From Catenulispora acidiphila DSM 44928 (GTDB lineage: Bacteria > Actinomycetota > Actinomycetes > Streptomycetales > Catenulisporaceae), in the NCBI RefSeq assembly GCF_000024025.1, contig NC_013131.1, forward strand, positions 3,534,001-3,598,000: a stretch of 64,000 nucleotides of DNA, in the 5' to 3' direction. Below, piece by piece: positions 1 through 9,466 of this stretch. A program made the translations under genes and the position numbers. A model generated the notes under the pieces. That model ran no database searches and was not told the origin of the DNA. It saw nothing but the letters and a program-made list of their open reading frames with translations. The stretch's first letter is position 1, and each line of letters starts with the position of its first letter.

Positions 1-304
1 CCGCACCTGCGGCGAACTCGGCATCGCCTTCGTCCCCTTCTTCGCCATCGCCGGCTCCCGCGCCGGCTCCGCCGAAGCCACCTCCGGCCAGGCGCCCGAA
101 CCCGAGGAAGACCGCGCAGCCGCGATCGCCGAAGCCCACGGCGTCAGCCCGCAGCAGATCCGCCTAGCCTGGACGCTGTCTCAGGGCCCGCATGTCCTCG
201 CCATCCCCGGAACCGGCGACCTCGCGCACCTGGAGGCGAACATCACCGCCGGCGCGATCCGCCTCACCGACGACGAGCTGGAGCTACTGGCCAAGACCGC
301 CTGA
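1..304 (+). CDS. Aldo/keto reductase, C-terminal part (cut by window edge)
   Basis: The last 100 codons of an oxidoreductase of the aldo/keto reductase superfamily; the start lies outside the window. The fragment ends a TIM-barrel: a strand reading GIAFVPFFAIAG (barrel strand 6), a helix leading to the SPQQIRLAWTLSQG segment, and the cofactor-end motif VLAIPGTGDLAHLEANI, where family members hold the NADPH adenosine phosphate. The final helix carries LTDDELELL before the stop. This pattern is typical of the soluble NADPH-dependent reductases of the YdbC/YghZ type. The substrate cannot be told from this fragment. It converges on the ABC ATPase gene, with a strong hairpin between them. Confidence 0.85.
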   Translation, partial: RTCGELGIAFVPFFAIAGSRAGSAEATSGQAPEPEEDRAAAIAEAHGVSPQQIRLAWTLSQGPHVLAIPGTGDLAHLEANITAGAIRLTDDELELLAKTA

Positions 305-361
305 CAGCCGTGACGGCACGGCGGCGGGGGAGTGCCCAAACGCGCGCCCTCGCCGCCGACG

Positions 362-418
362 ACGCGATCCGCCTCCGATAACGCGATCCGCCGCCGACCA
401 CGCGATCCGCGATCCCCG
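362..418. repeat. Three tandem ~19-bp intergenic repeats
   Basis: An 11-bp word, acgcgatccgc, recurs at 362, 381 and 400, exactly 19 bp apart, with the filler between the copies diverged. It lies between two convergent genes just ahead of a terminator hairpin. No coding or regulatory role is evident. Confidence 0.6.
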
Positions 419-439
419 CCCCCCGCGCCCACCCACGGC

Positions 440-471
440 GAAAGCCGGGCGGTCGGGCCCGCCCGGCTTTC
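440..471. terminator. Strong bidirectional terminator hairpin
   Basis: A perfect 12-bp stem (440-451 pairing with 460-471) with an 8-nt loop, rich in GC and ending in TTTC on one side and GAAA on the other. It sits between the convergent reductase and ABC ATPase genes and can serve both. Confidence 0.8.
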
Positions 472-489
472 TCGTTCCGCGTCAGCGGA

Positions 490-1584
<1,095 letters not shown>

Positions 1585-1685
1585 GGCAACCGTACCCTTC
1601 TGACCGGCAGGAACGTGCCGGACGATCCAAGTCTGAGGGCCGACCGCGCGCCCGAGGGAAAGGCACGGGCCGTTGTTGTCTTGAA

Positions 1686-1716
1686 GGTACTCCGAGAATT
1701 TACGATGGGAAGTACC
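1686..1716. promoter_or_regulatory. Inverted repeat upstream of the ABC ATPase gene
   Basis: GGTACT (1686-1691) and AGTACC (1711-1716) form a perfect 6-bp dyad with a 19-bp AT-richer spacer, about 100 bp upstream of the ATPase start. It may be an operator for a sugar regulator. The match is short, so this is tentative. The rest of 1585-1845 shows nothing else clear. Confidence 0.3.
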
Positions 1717-1845
1717 GGAACCGCAGAGATTGCCGCACCGCAGGTGGCAGCGGGTGAATCGTTATCCTAAAACCTGCTCGCATCACCACTTCGGCCACGT
1801 CCGGCGCCGTCGCGCGCCGTACCGCGCCATCCCGCCGGCGGCTGA

Positions 1846-2619
1846 CTAATCCGGCTCCCAGTCCCGCAACAGCTCGAAGAGGTGCGGGTCGCCGTCGACG
1901 GTCAGATCCGTGATCTGAAGCCGGCTATACAGAACCATGACCAACTCCGACGCGGTGCCACGAACAGCTGTGGTGCCCGCCGTCATCGTGGCGGAAGCCG
2001 GAACGCGCGTGTGATGCGCGCCATCGGCTGAGAGCGTGAGGCGCCAGGATCGACCCTCAGAGGCCTGAAACTCCAACGCTGCGGGCTCGTGCGGCCAAGG
2101 CGTCGAGTTCGCGCAGCAGGTCGACAGGAAGTGCGGGATGCTGTCGAGTGCCACATCGGTCGGCAGGGGCAGCGGGGCGCCGACGGCGTTCTGGGCGTCG
2201 TAGGTGTGCACGCTCATCTCGAGCAGCTGGTGCCGGGCGACGACGCCGGCGGTCTGCGGCGAATCCGAGGTGTCCCACCACGTCCAACACGCGGCGTCCG
2301 GACCGGCGGCGCGCAACGAGTCCCGCAGCCGCTGTGTCGCCGCAGCGGACCATGCCAGCAAAGCTTCGCGCTCATCCGGCGCGGCGTCCACGAAATCCGA
2401 CGGGGATCCCGGGGGAGTGTCCGCCGGACCGGCATCGGCGACGGCGGCCCAGAAACTCTGCACCTCGGCCATGTGCCGCACCAGATCCAGCAGCGTCCAC
2501 TCAGGACACGTCGGCACCTTCACGTCCAGCGCGGGCGCGGACGCGATCGTGGCGCGCAGGGTCGCCGCCTGCTCGCCGAGGAGCCGCAGCAGCTCGGGGA
2601 ACTCCAGATTCTCGGGCAC
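1846..2619 (-). CDS. Maleylpyruvate isomerase family mycothiol-dependent enzyme
   Basis: A 257-residue protein of the actinobacterial MDMPI/DinB-like family (TIGR03083 type). The N-terminal helical bundle contains the opening PELLRLLGEQAATLRA and the tract CPEWTLLDLVRHMAEVQSFW, where the histidine is the first metal ligand. The second site is HQLLEMSVHTYDA, giving the Glu and His that complete the usual metal triad. The C-terminal ~90 residues match the small MDMPI C-terminal domain. Family members use mycothiol in isomerisation or conjugation reactions, but most, including this one, have no proven substrate. It is a single gene on the minus strand; the next gene in that direction is the universal stress protein 62 bp upstream. 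Confidence 0.8.
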   Translation of the reverse strand: MPENLEFPELLRLLGEQAATLRATIASAPALDVKVPTCPEWTLLDLVRHMAEVQSFWAAVADAGPADTPPGSPSDFVDAAPDEREALLAWSAAATQRLRDSLRAAGPDAACWTWWDTSDSPQTAGVVARHQLLEMSVHTYDAQNAVGAPLPLPTDVALDSIPHFLSTCCANSTPWPHEPAALEFQASEGRSWRLTLSADGAHHTRVPASATMTAGTTAVRGTASELVMVLYSRLQITDLTVDGDPHLFELLRDWEPD

Positions 2620-2681
2620 GGCGCCTGTCTATCACCGCGATTCGCCACCGAGCCACTGGTTAATCGGGGTCCAGAGCGCGG

Positions 2682-3125
2682 TTACGGGACCACCGTCACC
2701 GGCCACTTGCCGGCCTTCACCAGCCGCACCGCGACCGAGCCGACGATCCGGTGCCCGGTCTTCTGCGAGGCGCCGATCACCACGGCGTCGGCCCGCAGCT
2801 TCACCGCGAAGTCGCACAGCCCGCGGAACGGATCGCCCTCGCCGGTGTAGAACTCCCAGCGTGCGACGGTGCCCACCGGCAGGCGCTCTATGGCCTCCTC
2901 CATCTGGCGGCGCAGATCCTCGGCGGTGGCGCGGCCGGCGGCGATCATCTCCGAGGCGGCCGAAGCCGAGACGCTGGCCGGGTAGGGCTGGATGAAGACC
3001 AGCGCCAGCTTCGCGCCCTGGCGGCGGGCCAGGCCCGCGGCATACGCGGCGGCGCGGACGGAGCTCTCGGAGCCGTCGACGCCCGCCATGATCACGAGCG
3101 GCCCGTCCGTACCCAGTTCGAACAT
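2682..3125 (-). CDS. Universal stress protein (UspA family)
   Basis: A 147-residue single-domain USP. The first strand, LVIMAGVDGSESSVRAAAYA, has the acidic residue and the helix that bind the adenine pocket. The C-terminal part has ADAVVIGASQKTGHRIVGSV followed by the strand WPVTVVP, which is the usual USP fold closure. The glycine-rich ATP loop is altered compared with the GxxGx9GS/T consensus, so nucleotide binding is uncertain. I chose the ATG at 3125 because it has a GGGAG eight bases upstream. An in-frame ATG at 3143 has only pyrimidines upstream and would add six residues. It is divergent from the LOG-family gene, so the two starts share one short intergenic region. Confidence 0.85.
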   Translation of the reverse strand: MFELGTDGPLVIMAGVDGSESSVRAAAYAAGLARRQGAKLALVFIQPYPASVSASAASEMIAAGRATAEDLRRQMEEAIERLPVGTVARWEFYTGEGDPFRGLCDFAVKLRADAVVIGASQKTGHRIVGSVAVRLVKAGKWPVTVVP

Positions 3126-3227
3126 TTTTGCGACTCCCGGCATATGGAGGTGGAGGAGAGCGGCTCGTGAGGACCTCGTGCGTTGTCACCACCGAGCATA
3201 CGGATCGCGCGCTAGTACGGTGATCTC

Positions 3228-3764
3228 ATGCGTATCTGTGTCTTCCTCTCCGCCGCCGACCTCGACGAGCGCTACACCGGTCCGGCCCGCGACTTCGCCG
3301 AGCGGCTCGGCAAGGGCGGCCACACGCTGGTCTGGGGCGGCTCGGACGTCGGCTTGATGAAGGTCCTCGCCGACGGCGTCCGGGACAGCGGCGGCCGGCT
3401 GGTCGGGGTGTCGGTCCAGTTCTTGGCCAGCGCCGTGCGCGCCGAGGCCGACGAGATGGTGGTCGCCGCCGACCTCGCCGAGCGCAAGAAACTGTTGCTG
3501 GAGAAGGCCGACGCGGTGGTGGTGATGGTCGGCGGCACCGGCACGCTGGACGAGGCCACCGAGATCCTGGAGCTGAAGAAGCACGGCCACACCGCCAAGC
3601 CGGTCGTCCTGCTCAACACCGCGGGCTTCTACGACGGTCTGAAGCAGCAGTTCCAGCGCATGGAGGCCGAGGGCTTCCTGCCGGTGCCGCTGGCCGATCT
3701 GGTCTACTTCGCCGACGAGCCCGCCGCCGCGCTGGCATATCTGGAGTCTGCGACACCCGCCTGA
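3228..3764 (+). CDS. LOG family protein (TIGR00730-type, possible cytokinin-type phosphoribohydrolase)
   Basis: A 178-residue Rossmann-fold protein of the LOG/'lysine decarboxylase' family. Well-studied members release free base from nucleoside 5'-monophosphates, and the decarboxylase name is historical. The catalytic signature PGGxGTxxE appears at residues 101-109 as VGGTGTLDE, so the usual leading Pro is Val while the Gly, Thr and Glu are kept. An earlier glycine-rich strand WGGSDVGLMK (36-45) is the normal nucleotide-binding turn. The length matches the family. It stands alone and diverges from the universal stress protein. The physiological substrate is unknown in most actinobacteria. Confidence 0.85.
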   Translation: MRICVFLSAADLDERYTGPARDFAERLGKGGHTLVWGGSDVGLMKVLADGVRDSGGRLVGVSVQFLASAVRAEADEMVVAADLAERKKLLLEKADAVVVMVGGTGTLDEATEILELKKHGHTAKPVVLLNTAGFYDGLKQQFQRMEAEGFLPVPLADLVYFADEPAAALAYLESATPA

Positions 3765-3798
3765 CACCTCGCGAGGCATTCTCGAAAGAGTGATGATG

Positions 3799-3846
3799 AG
3801 CGGGTTTTTCGCGGATATGTCAGCGATGCTTTGAGCCCGCTTTTTT
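3799..3846 (+). terminator. Possible terminator after the LOG gene
   Basis: AGCGGG (3799-3804) can pair with CCCGCT (3836-3841), immediately followed by a T-run. The loop is long (31 nt), so the structure is weak. The T-tract after GAGCCCGC is the main support. Confidence 0.35.
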
Positions 3847-3910
3847 CGCCACTTTCGCCAGGTGTCCCATCGCTGGTCAAGGCCATGGCGCATTGCTACG
3901 TTGCGCCTCG

Positions 3911-5095
3911 ATGACCCCTTTGGCGAGCCCTGTCTCGATATTGTGTGCGGTACTCGGCACCCTTCCGGTGTCGGCCTTGTTCTCCGGCACGGACTGCCAT
4001 CATCCGCGCCTGGAGTTGTCGGTCACGGTGAACGGACGCCCGGCGTCCCCGGATCCGCTGATCAGAACCGGGAATCCGGTCCGCGTCGTCTACCGGATCA
4101 CCAATCCCGACGACCGGGACGTCCTCGACGTCCACCTGGCGGCGCCGGGCGAGACGATCGTCTGCCCCTCCGGCAGCGCCGACGTCCCGAGGCTGGACGA
4201 CCACAGCAGCGTGGTCTGCGTGGCCGTGCTCACCGCCGCGCCCGGCGTCCACGACGGCACGGCCACCGCGACCGGGCACGTCAGGGACGGCTGGCCGTTC
4301 GATGACGACGACGGTCACGGCCTCGGCCACGGCCATGGCGACGACGATTGGGACCGTTCGGTCACCGCCTCGACAGCCGTGGGCTACCGGGGAGTCGGAG
4401 GGCTGATATCCGCGACCGACTCGGTCTCGGTGACGCCGACCGCCAGCGGTGGCAAGGCAACCCTCGTCTATACGGTCACTGATACCGGCAACCTCCCGGT
4501 CTATGACGTCGTGCTGTCCGACCCGCTGGTCCCGTCCGGCCGGATCACCTGCACCGGACTGTCTGCCGGAATCCAACCCGGTGCGACGGCTCATTGCGAA
4601 GCGGTCGTGGACCTGGCTCCCGGTTCGCATATCAGCACTCTGTCGGTCAATGCGAGCGACCACACCTCGACCGCCGGATCCAGCGGTTCCTCGGTCCCGC
4701 CGCCGACCCTGTCGGCCTCTGCGGCAGCCAGATTCACCGTGGTCGCGCTGCCACCCCCGCCGCCGCGTCCCTCGCCTTCGCCGACGCCGACCCCCACGCC
4801 GACACCGGTTCCCCCGCCGCCGTCGACCCCGCCGCGTCCATCCGCGCCGCGTCCGACGCCGACCCCCACGCCGACGCCGACACCCACCCCCACGCCGACC
4901 CCGCGCCCGACGCCAACGCCGACACCGACGCCGCGTTCCACGCCGCCGGCGCCGTCCCCGAGCCAGACGACGATCCCGCCGGTGGCCAAGCCGGAGCAGC
5001 TGTCGCGCCCCGGAGTCAAGACGTCCTTGTTCCTCCTCGTGATGATGATGCCGGCTGCCGGCGCCGCCGCGGTCCTCGCGGCGCGTCGCAAATAG
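3911..5095 (+). CDS. Surface protein with two DUF11/DUF7507-like repeats, Pro-Thr stalk and C-terminal anchor
   Basis: About 394 residues, exported. A hydrophobic N-terminus (VSILCAVLGTLPVSAL) looks like a signal segment. Two beta-sandwich repeats follow, each with the pattern 'YRITN..D..V.DV' / 'YTVTDTGNLPVYDVV' and ending in a cysteine-containing strand, as in DUF11/DUF7507 adhesin-like repeats. Residues ~275-365 are a Pro/Thr stalk (TPTPTPTP), then comes a membrane helix (LFLLVMMMPAAGAAAVLAA) and RRK. The tail resembles a sorting signal but has no LPxTG-like motif, so it is probably a plain membrane anchor. I chose the ATG at 3911; a TTG at 3893 would add six residues. The DUF4239 gene begins 19 bp downstream, so the two are likely co-transcribed. 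Confidence 0.65.
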   Translation: MTPLASPVSILCAVLGTLPVSALFSGTDCHHPRLELSVTVNGRPASPDPLIRTGNPVRVVYRITNPDDRDVLDVHLAAPGETIVCPSGSADVPRLDDHSSVVCVAVLTAAPGVHDGTATATGHVRDGWPFDDDDGHGLGHGHGDDDWDRSVTASTAVGYRGVGGLISATDSVSVTPTASGGKATLVYTVTDTGNLPVYDVVLSDPLVPSGRITCTGLSAGIQPGATAHCEAVVDLAPGSHISTLSVNASDHTSTAGSSGSSVPPPTLSASAAARFTVVALPPPPPRPSPSPTPTPTPTPVPPPPSTPPRPSAPRPTPTPTPTPTPTPTPTPRPTPTPTPTPRSTPPAPSPSQTTIPPVAKPEQLSRPGVKTSLFLLVMMMPAAGAAAVLAARRK

Positions 5096-5114
5096 ACCCG
5101 CGGGAGAGCGGCGA

Positions 5115-5864
5115 ATGTCGAATGTGGTCAGTGGTCTGATCGTCGTGGCCGTCGCAGGCCTGATCGGTGCGGTGGGCCTGTTCGTGCGGCTCCGCGTGTT
5201 CCCGGGGAAGGAGGACGAGGAGCGCGAGGACGTCGCCGGCTACGTGACCATGATGGTCGGCGTCATGTTCGCCCTGGTCCTCGCCCTGGCGCTGGTCTCG
5301 GTGTGGGAGGACAAGGACAGTGCCGAGGGGCACGTCGCCTCCGAGGCGAGCAGCCTGAACGAGACCTACCTGCTCGGCGCCTCGATGCTGCCCGCCGACC
5401 AGGAGAAGATCCAGGCGGCGGCTTCGGCCTACGCCGGTTACGTCGTCCACACTGAGTTTCCGAAGATGCGGTCGGGCAAGGAGGTCGACGACACCGGCTG
5501 GCAGCTCCTGACCAACGTGCGCACATCGTTCCTGAACGCCAACGTCTCCACGCCCGCGCGCCAAGCCGTCCTGTCGGACGCGACGACGCAAATCAGCAAC
5601 CTGGCAGACGCCCGGCGCGGACGCCTGGAGGACGCCGACAAACGCATGCCGTCGGTGCTGTGGATCGGGCTCATCCTCGGCGGTGTGCTCACCGTCGCGA
5701 TGACGTTCATCTACGGGATCGAGCAACGCTTCACGCACGTCGGCATGGTGATGGGAATGGCGGCGATGATCGGATTCGTCCTGATCCTGATCTACAACCT
5801 CGACAATCCCTTCAACTCCGGCACGGGAGCCGATTCGGCGCCGTTCACCAGCTACTTCCCCTAA
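5115..5864 (+). CDS. DUF4239 (bestrophin-like) membrane protein
   Basis: A 249-residue integral membrane protein. It has two N-terminal helices (residues ~5-27 and ~43-63), a long soluble helical middle (EASSLNETYLLGASMLP...RRGRLEDADKRMP) and two C-terminal helices (~183-203 and ~213-233). The SSLNETYLLG segment after the second helix and the RRxRLxxA segment before the third are family hallmarks of DUF4239 proteins, which are distantly bestrophin-like. No transport activity is established for the family. The start follows a GGGAGAG ribosome-binding site. It lies 19 bp after the surface protein gene and probably shares its transcript. Confidence 0.8.
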   Translation: MSNVVSGLIVVAVAGLIGAVGLFVRLRVFPGKEDEEREDVAGYVTMMVGVMFALVLALALVSVWEDKDSAEGHVASEASSLNETYLLGASMLPADQEKIQAAASAYAGYVVHTEFPKMRSGKEVDDTGWQLLTNVRTSFLNANVSTPARQAVLSDATTQISNLADARRGRLEDADKRMPSVLWIGLILGGVLTVAMTFIYGIEQRFTHVGMVMGMAAMIGFVLILIYNLDNPFNSGTGADSAPFTSYFP

Positions 5865-6010
5865 GAGATCTCCCTATCAGGGCCCGATGACACGACCGGG
5901 CAATGACGGAACTAGGTCAACTGTCTCAGTCGATTGTCCGCAAGCCCTTCCGCAACGTGTTACTCGGTAGTAGCGTGCGCCGCGCCACACATCCCGGAAG
6001 GAGACCGAGC

Positions 6011-9000
6011 ATGCACATCCGTGCCCGAACGATGGCCGCGGCGGTGACCGCGCTGGTAGTCGGCGGGGCTCTCGCGGTGCCCGCGGTGACGGCCTCGGCC
6101 GCCTCCGCGGGAGCGGCCAGGGCGAAGGCGGCCACGATCTCCGCCTCCGGCGCCGCCGACTACTGCCTGGGTCAGTGCAATGACATCCTGCCGCCCGGCG
6201 AGAACGGCAGCGCCACGACCGCGCAGATCCTGTGGTTCAAGGCCACCGGCAACCGCCCGGCGAACACCGACGACCAGCTCGGCAAGTACGCCGGCCTGGT
6301 CGACAGCTACACCGGCCTGACCAACGGGAACCTGGGGAACTTCTTCAACAGCTCCTCCTTCGGCGTCCCGGCCAACCAGGTCGCCAGCACCCTGAACCCG
6401 GGCGGCCGCAGCGACGTCACCATCACCCGCGACAAGCAGGACATCCCGCACATCTACGGGACGACCCGCTCCGGCGGCGAGTACGGCGCGGGCTACGCCG
6501 CGGGCCAGGACCGGCTGTGGATGATGGACGTCTTCCGGCACGTCGGGCGCGGTGAACTCTCCGGCTTCGCCGGCGGCGCGGCCGGCAACCGCCAGCTGGA
6601 GCAGCAGTTCTACCTCAACGGCGCCTACACCGAACCCGATCTGCAGGCGCAGGTCGACCGGGTGAAGAACAGCGGGACGCGCGGCGCGCAGGCCTACCAG
6701 GACATGACGGACTACCTGGCCGGGCTCAACCAGTACATCGCCGACGTGAAGGCCGGCGACGACTTCCCCGGCGAGTACGACCTCACCGGCAACGCCAACA
6801 TCCTCACCGGCGACGGCATCCAGAACTTCCAGCCCACCGACCTGGTCGCGATCGGCTCGGTCGTCGGCGCGCTGTTCGGTGCCGGCGGCGGCAACCAGGT
6901 CGCCTCCGCGCTGGTCAAGGAAGCCGCCGAGGCCAAGTACGGGACCGCGCAGGGCGACCAGATCTGGAACGCCTTCCGCGAGGAGAACGACCCCGAGGCG
7001 AACCTGACGCTGCACAACGGGCAGTCGTTCCCGTTCAACGGGAGCCCGGCGAACCCCTCCGGCGTGGCGATGCCCGACGCGGGATCGGTGACGCCGCAAC
7101 AGGTCGTCTTCGACCCCACCGGTTCGGCGGCTTCAGGCGCGGCGGCTTCGAATGCGACGGCCTCGAACGCCAAGACATCGACGGTTCCGACGACCGCGAC
7201 CGGCTCGGCCGCGGCCAAGTCCGCGACGTCCGCCGCCAACCTCAAGGCGAATCCGGCGCTGGGCAAGGAAACCAACGCGATGGCCAACGGCGTGTTGCCG
7301 GCCGGGCTGTTCAAGACCAAGCGCGGTATGTCCAACGCGCTGGTGGTCTCGGGTCAATACACTGACACCGGGAACCCGGTCGCCGTCTTCGGTCCGCAGA
7401 CCGGCTACTTCGCCCCGCAGCTGCTCATGCTGGAGGAGATTCAGGCTCCTGGTATCAGTGCCCGTGGAGCCGCCTTCGCCGGTCTGAACTTCTACGTCGA
7501 GCTCGGCCGCGGCGCCGACTACTCCTGGAGCGCCACCTCGGCGGGCCAGGACATCATCGACACCTACGCCGTGACGCTGTGCAACACCGACGGATCGCCG
7601 GCGACCAAGAACTCCAACGCCTACCTGTACAACGGCGTCTGCACGCCGATGCAGCAGATCGAGCGTGACGACTCCTGGAGCCCGACCATCGCCGACAGCA
7701 CACCGGCGGGGTCGTACAAACTCATCGCGTTCCGGACCAACTTCGGCATCGTGCAATCGCGCGCCACGATCGGCGGCAAACCGGTCGCCTACACCTCGTT
7801 GCGCTCCACGTACCAACACGAGGTCGATACCATCGTCGGCTTCCAGATGTTCAACGACCCGAGCGTGGTGACCGGTCCGGCCGGCTTCCAGCAGGCGGCG
7901 TCGAACATCACCTACACGTTCAACTGGTTCTACGTCGACTCCCAGCACACGGCGTACTACAACTCGGGTTTGAACCCGACGCGCCCGGCCAACGACGACC
8001 CGAACCTGCCGATCACCGCCGACGCCGCGCACCAGTGGCTGAACTGGGATCCGAGCACGAACACGGTGGCCAACACCGCGTTCTCGGCGCATCCGAACTC
8101 CGTGGACCAGGACTACTACGAGTCCTGGAACAACAAGATCGCCCAGAACTACACCGTCTCGGGCTTCGGCGACGGCTCGATCTACCGCAGCAATCTGCTC
8201 GACGAGCGCATCAAGGGTCTGATCACCTCCGGGACCAAGGTCACCCGCGCCTCGCTGACCAAGGCGATGGAGGACGCGGCCGTCACCGACCTGCGCGGTG
8301 AGGAGCTGCTGCCGAAACTGCTGCAGGTGATCGGCACCCCGACCGATCCGACGCAGGCTGCCGCCGTGAACGAGCTGAAAACCTGGCTCGCCGACGGCAC
8401 CAAGCGCAAGGAGAGCGCGGCCGGCAACAAGACCTACGCCGACTCCGACGCGATCCGCATCATGGACGCCTGGTGGCCGCTGCTGGTGCAGGCCGAGTTC
8501 CAGCCCGGTATGGGCGCGAGCCTGTACTCGGCGATGACCGGCGTGCTCTCGGTGGACGACTCGCCGTACGGCGGCTCGGAAGCCGGCGTGTCGCACAAGG
8601 GCTCCTCGTTCCAGTCCGGCTGGTACTCCTACGTCGACAAGGATCTGCGCTCCGTGCTCGGCCAGCCGGTTTCCGGCGGCCTGACGCAGACCTTCTGCGG
8701 CGGCGGCAACCTGGCACAGTGCCGCACGGCGCTGCTGTCCGCGCTGTCCACCGCGGCGGCGACCCCGGCGACCAGCGTCTACCCGGCCGACTCGGTCTGC
8801 TCCGCCGGCGACCAGTGGTGCGCCGACTCCATCGAGCAGGACCCGCTGGGCGGCATCACCGACGCGCAGAGCAACTGGCAGAACCGGCCGACGTTCCAGC
8901 AGGTCGTGCAGTACCCCTCGCACCGCGGTGTGAACGCCGCCGACCTGGCGACGCAGGGCGCTGCGACAGCCTCCAGCGCACAGTCCGGCTACCCGGCGCA

Positions 9001-9322
9001 GAACGCCGTCACCGGCAACGGCGCCAACCGCTGGGCCAGCAACTGGGACGACAACGAGTGGCTGCAGGTGGACCTCGGCTCGGTGAAGCAGGTCGGACGC
9101 GCGATCCTGAACTGGGAGACCGCTTACGGCAAGGCGTACGACATCCAGGTCTCCACCGACGGCAAGACCTGGCGCACCGTCTACGCCACGACCACCGGCG
9201 ACGGCGGCCAGGACGTGGACAGCTTCCCGGCGACCCAGGCGCGCTATGTGCGGATGCAGGGAGTCCAACGCGCCACCGGTTGGGGTTACTCTCTGTACCA
9301 GTTCCAGGTCTACGCCCAGTAG
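6011..9322 (+). CDS. Secreted penicillin acylase family protein with C-terminal F5/8-type C (discoidin) domain
   Basis: A 1103-residue Ntn-hydrolase precursor. The start at 6011 is set by GGAAGGAG seven bases upstream and gives a Sec signal peptide (cleavage near ASAASAG, residue ~33). The alpha-chain region contains IPHIYGTTRSGGEYGAGYAAGQDRLWMMD, the penicillin-acylase pattern. An Ala/Ser/Thr-rich linker follows at residues ~360-410. The processing site is Gly-Met-Ser441-Asn-Ala-Leu-Val-Val-Ser; Ser441 is the expected new N-terminal nucleophile. The conserved GPQ motif follows at 461-463. Residues ~985-1103 form a discoidin/carbohydrate-binding domain (WLQVDLGSVKQV, ARYVRMQG). Homologues cleave amides such as acyl-homoserine lactones, cyclic lipopeptides or beta-lactams. 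The substrate here is unknown. Confidence 0.9.
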   Translation: MHIRARTMAAAVTALVVGGALAVPAVTASAASAGAARAKAATISASGAADYCLGQCNDILPPGENGSATTAQILWFKATGNRPANTDDQLGKYAGLVDSYTGLTNGNLGNFFNSSSFGVPANQVASTLNPGGRSDVTITRDKQDIPHIYGTTRSGGEYGAGYAAGQDRLWMMDVFRHVGRGELSGFAGGAAGNRQLEQQFYLNGAYTEPDLQAQVDRVKNSGTRGAQAYQDMTDYLAGLNQYIADVKAGDDFPGEYDLTGNANILTGDGIQNFQPTDLVAIGSVVGALFGAGGGNQVASALVKEAAEAKYGTAQGDQIWNAFREENDPEANLTLHNGQSFPFNGSPANPSGVAMPDAGSVTPQQVVFDPTGSAASGAAASNATASNAKTSTVPTTATGSAAAKSATSAANLKANPALGKETNAMANGVLPAGLFKTKRGMSNALVVSGQYTDTGNPVAVFGPQTGYFAPQLLMLEEIQAPGISARGAAFAGLNFYVELGRGADYSWSATSAGQDIIDTYAVTLCNTDGSPATKNSNAYLYNGVCTPMQQIERDDSWSPTIADSTPAGSYKLIAFRTNFGIVQSRATIGGKPVAYTSLRSTYQHEVDTIVGFQMFNDPSVVTGPAGFQQAASNITYTFNWFYVDSQHTAYYNSGLNPTRPANDDPNLPITADAAHQWLNWDPSTNTVANTAFSAHPNSVDQDYYESWNNKIAQNYTVSGFGDGSIYRSNLLDERIKGLITSGTKVTRASLTKAMEDAAVTDLRGEELLPKLLQVIGTPTDPTQAAAVNELKTWLADGTKRKESAAGNKTYADSDAIRIMDAWWPLLVQAEFQPGMGASLYSAMTGVLSVDDSPYGGSEAGVSHKGSSFQSGWYSYVDKDLRSVLGQPVSGGLTQTFCGGGNLAQCRTALLSALSTAAATPATSVYPADSVCSAGDQWCADSIEQDPLGGITDAQSNWQNRPTFQQVVQYPSHRGVNAADLATQGAATASSAQSGYPAQNAVTGNGANRWASNWDDNEWLQVDLGSVKQVGRAILNWETAYGKAYDIQVSTDGKTWRTVYATTTGDGGQDVDSFPATQARYVRMQGVQRATGWGYSLYQFQVYAQ

Positions 9323-9354
9323 GCCCACCGACCAGCACCACTGCCACCCCACAC

Positions 9355-9393
9355 GGCCTCGCCCGGACCGCGACCCGCGGTCCGGGCGAGGCC
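9355..9393. terminator. Perfect 18-bp hairpin after the acylase gene
   Basis: Bases 9355-9372 pair perfectly with 9376-9393 around a 3-nt loop, 32 bp past the acylase stop. There is no T-tract, which is common for actinobacterial terminators. Confidence 0.75.
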
Positions 9394-9466
9394 GGTCGGG
9401 GCGTGAGGGCGTGGCGTGGGCCGCGCCGGTGCGTTCCAGCGCACGAGTATTGGGGATGATCAGCGG

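Noticed and set aside
4591-5091. Minus-strand Val-Gly repeat frame
   Set aside because: It is the reverse of the Thr-Pro stalk of the surface protein.
5030-5095. Sortase (LPxTG) anchor on the surface protein
   Set aside because: The hydrophobic tail and RRK are present, but no LPxTG, LAxTG or close variant precedes them.
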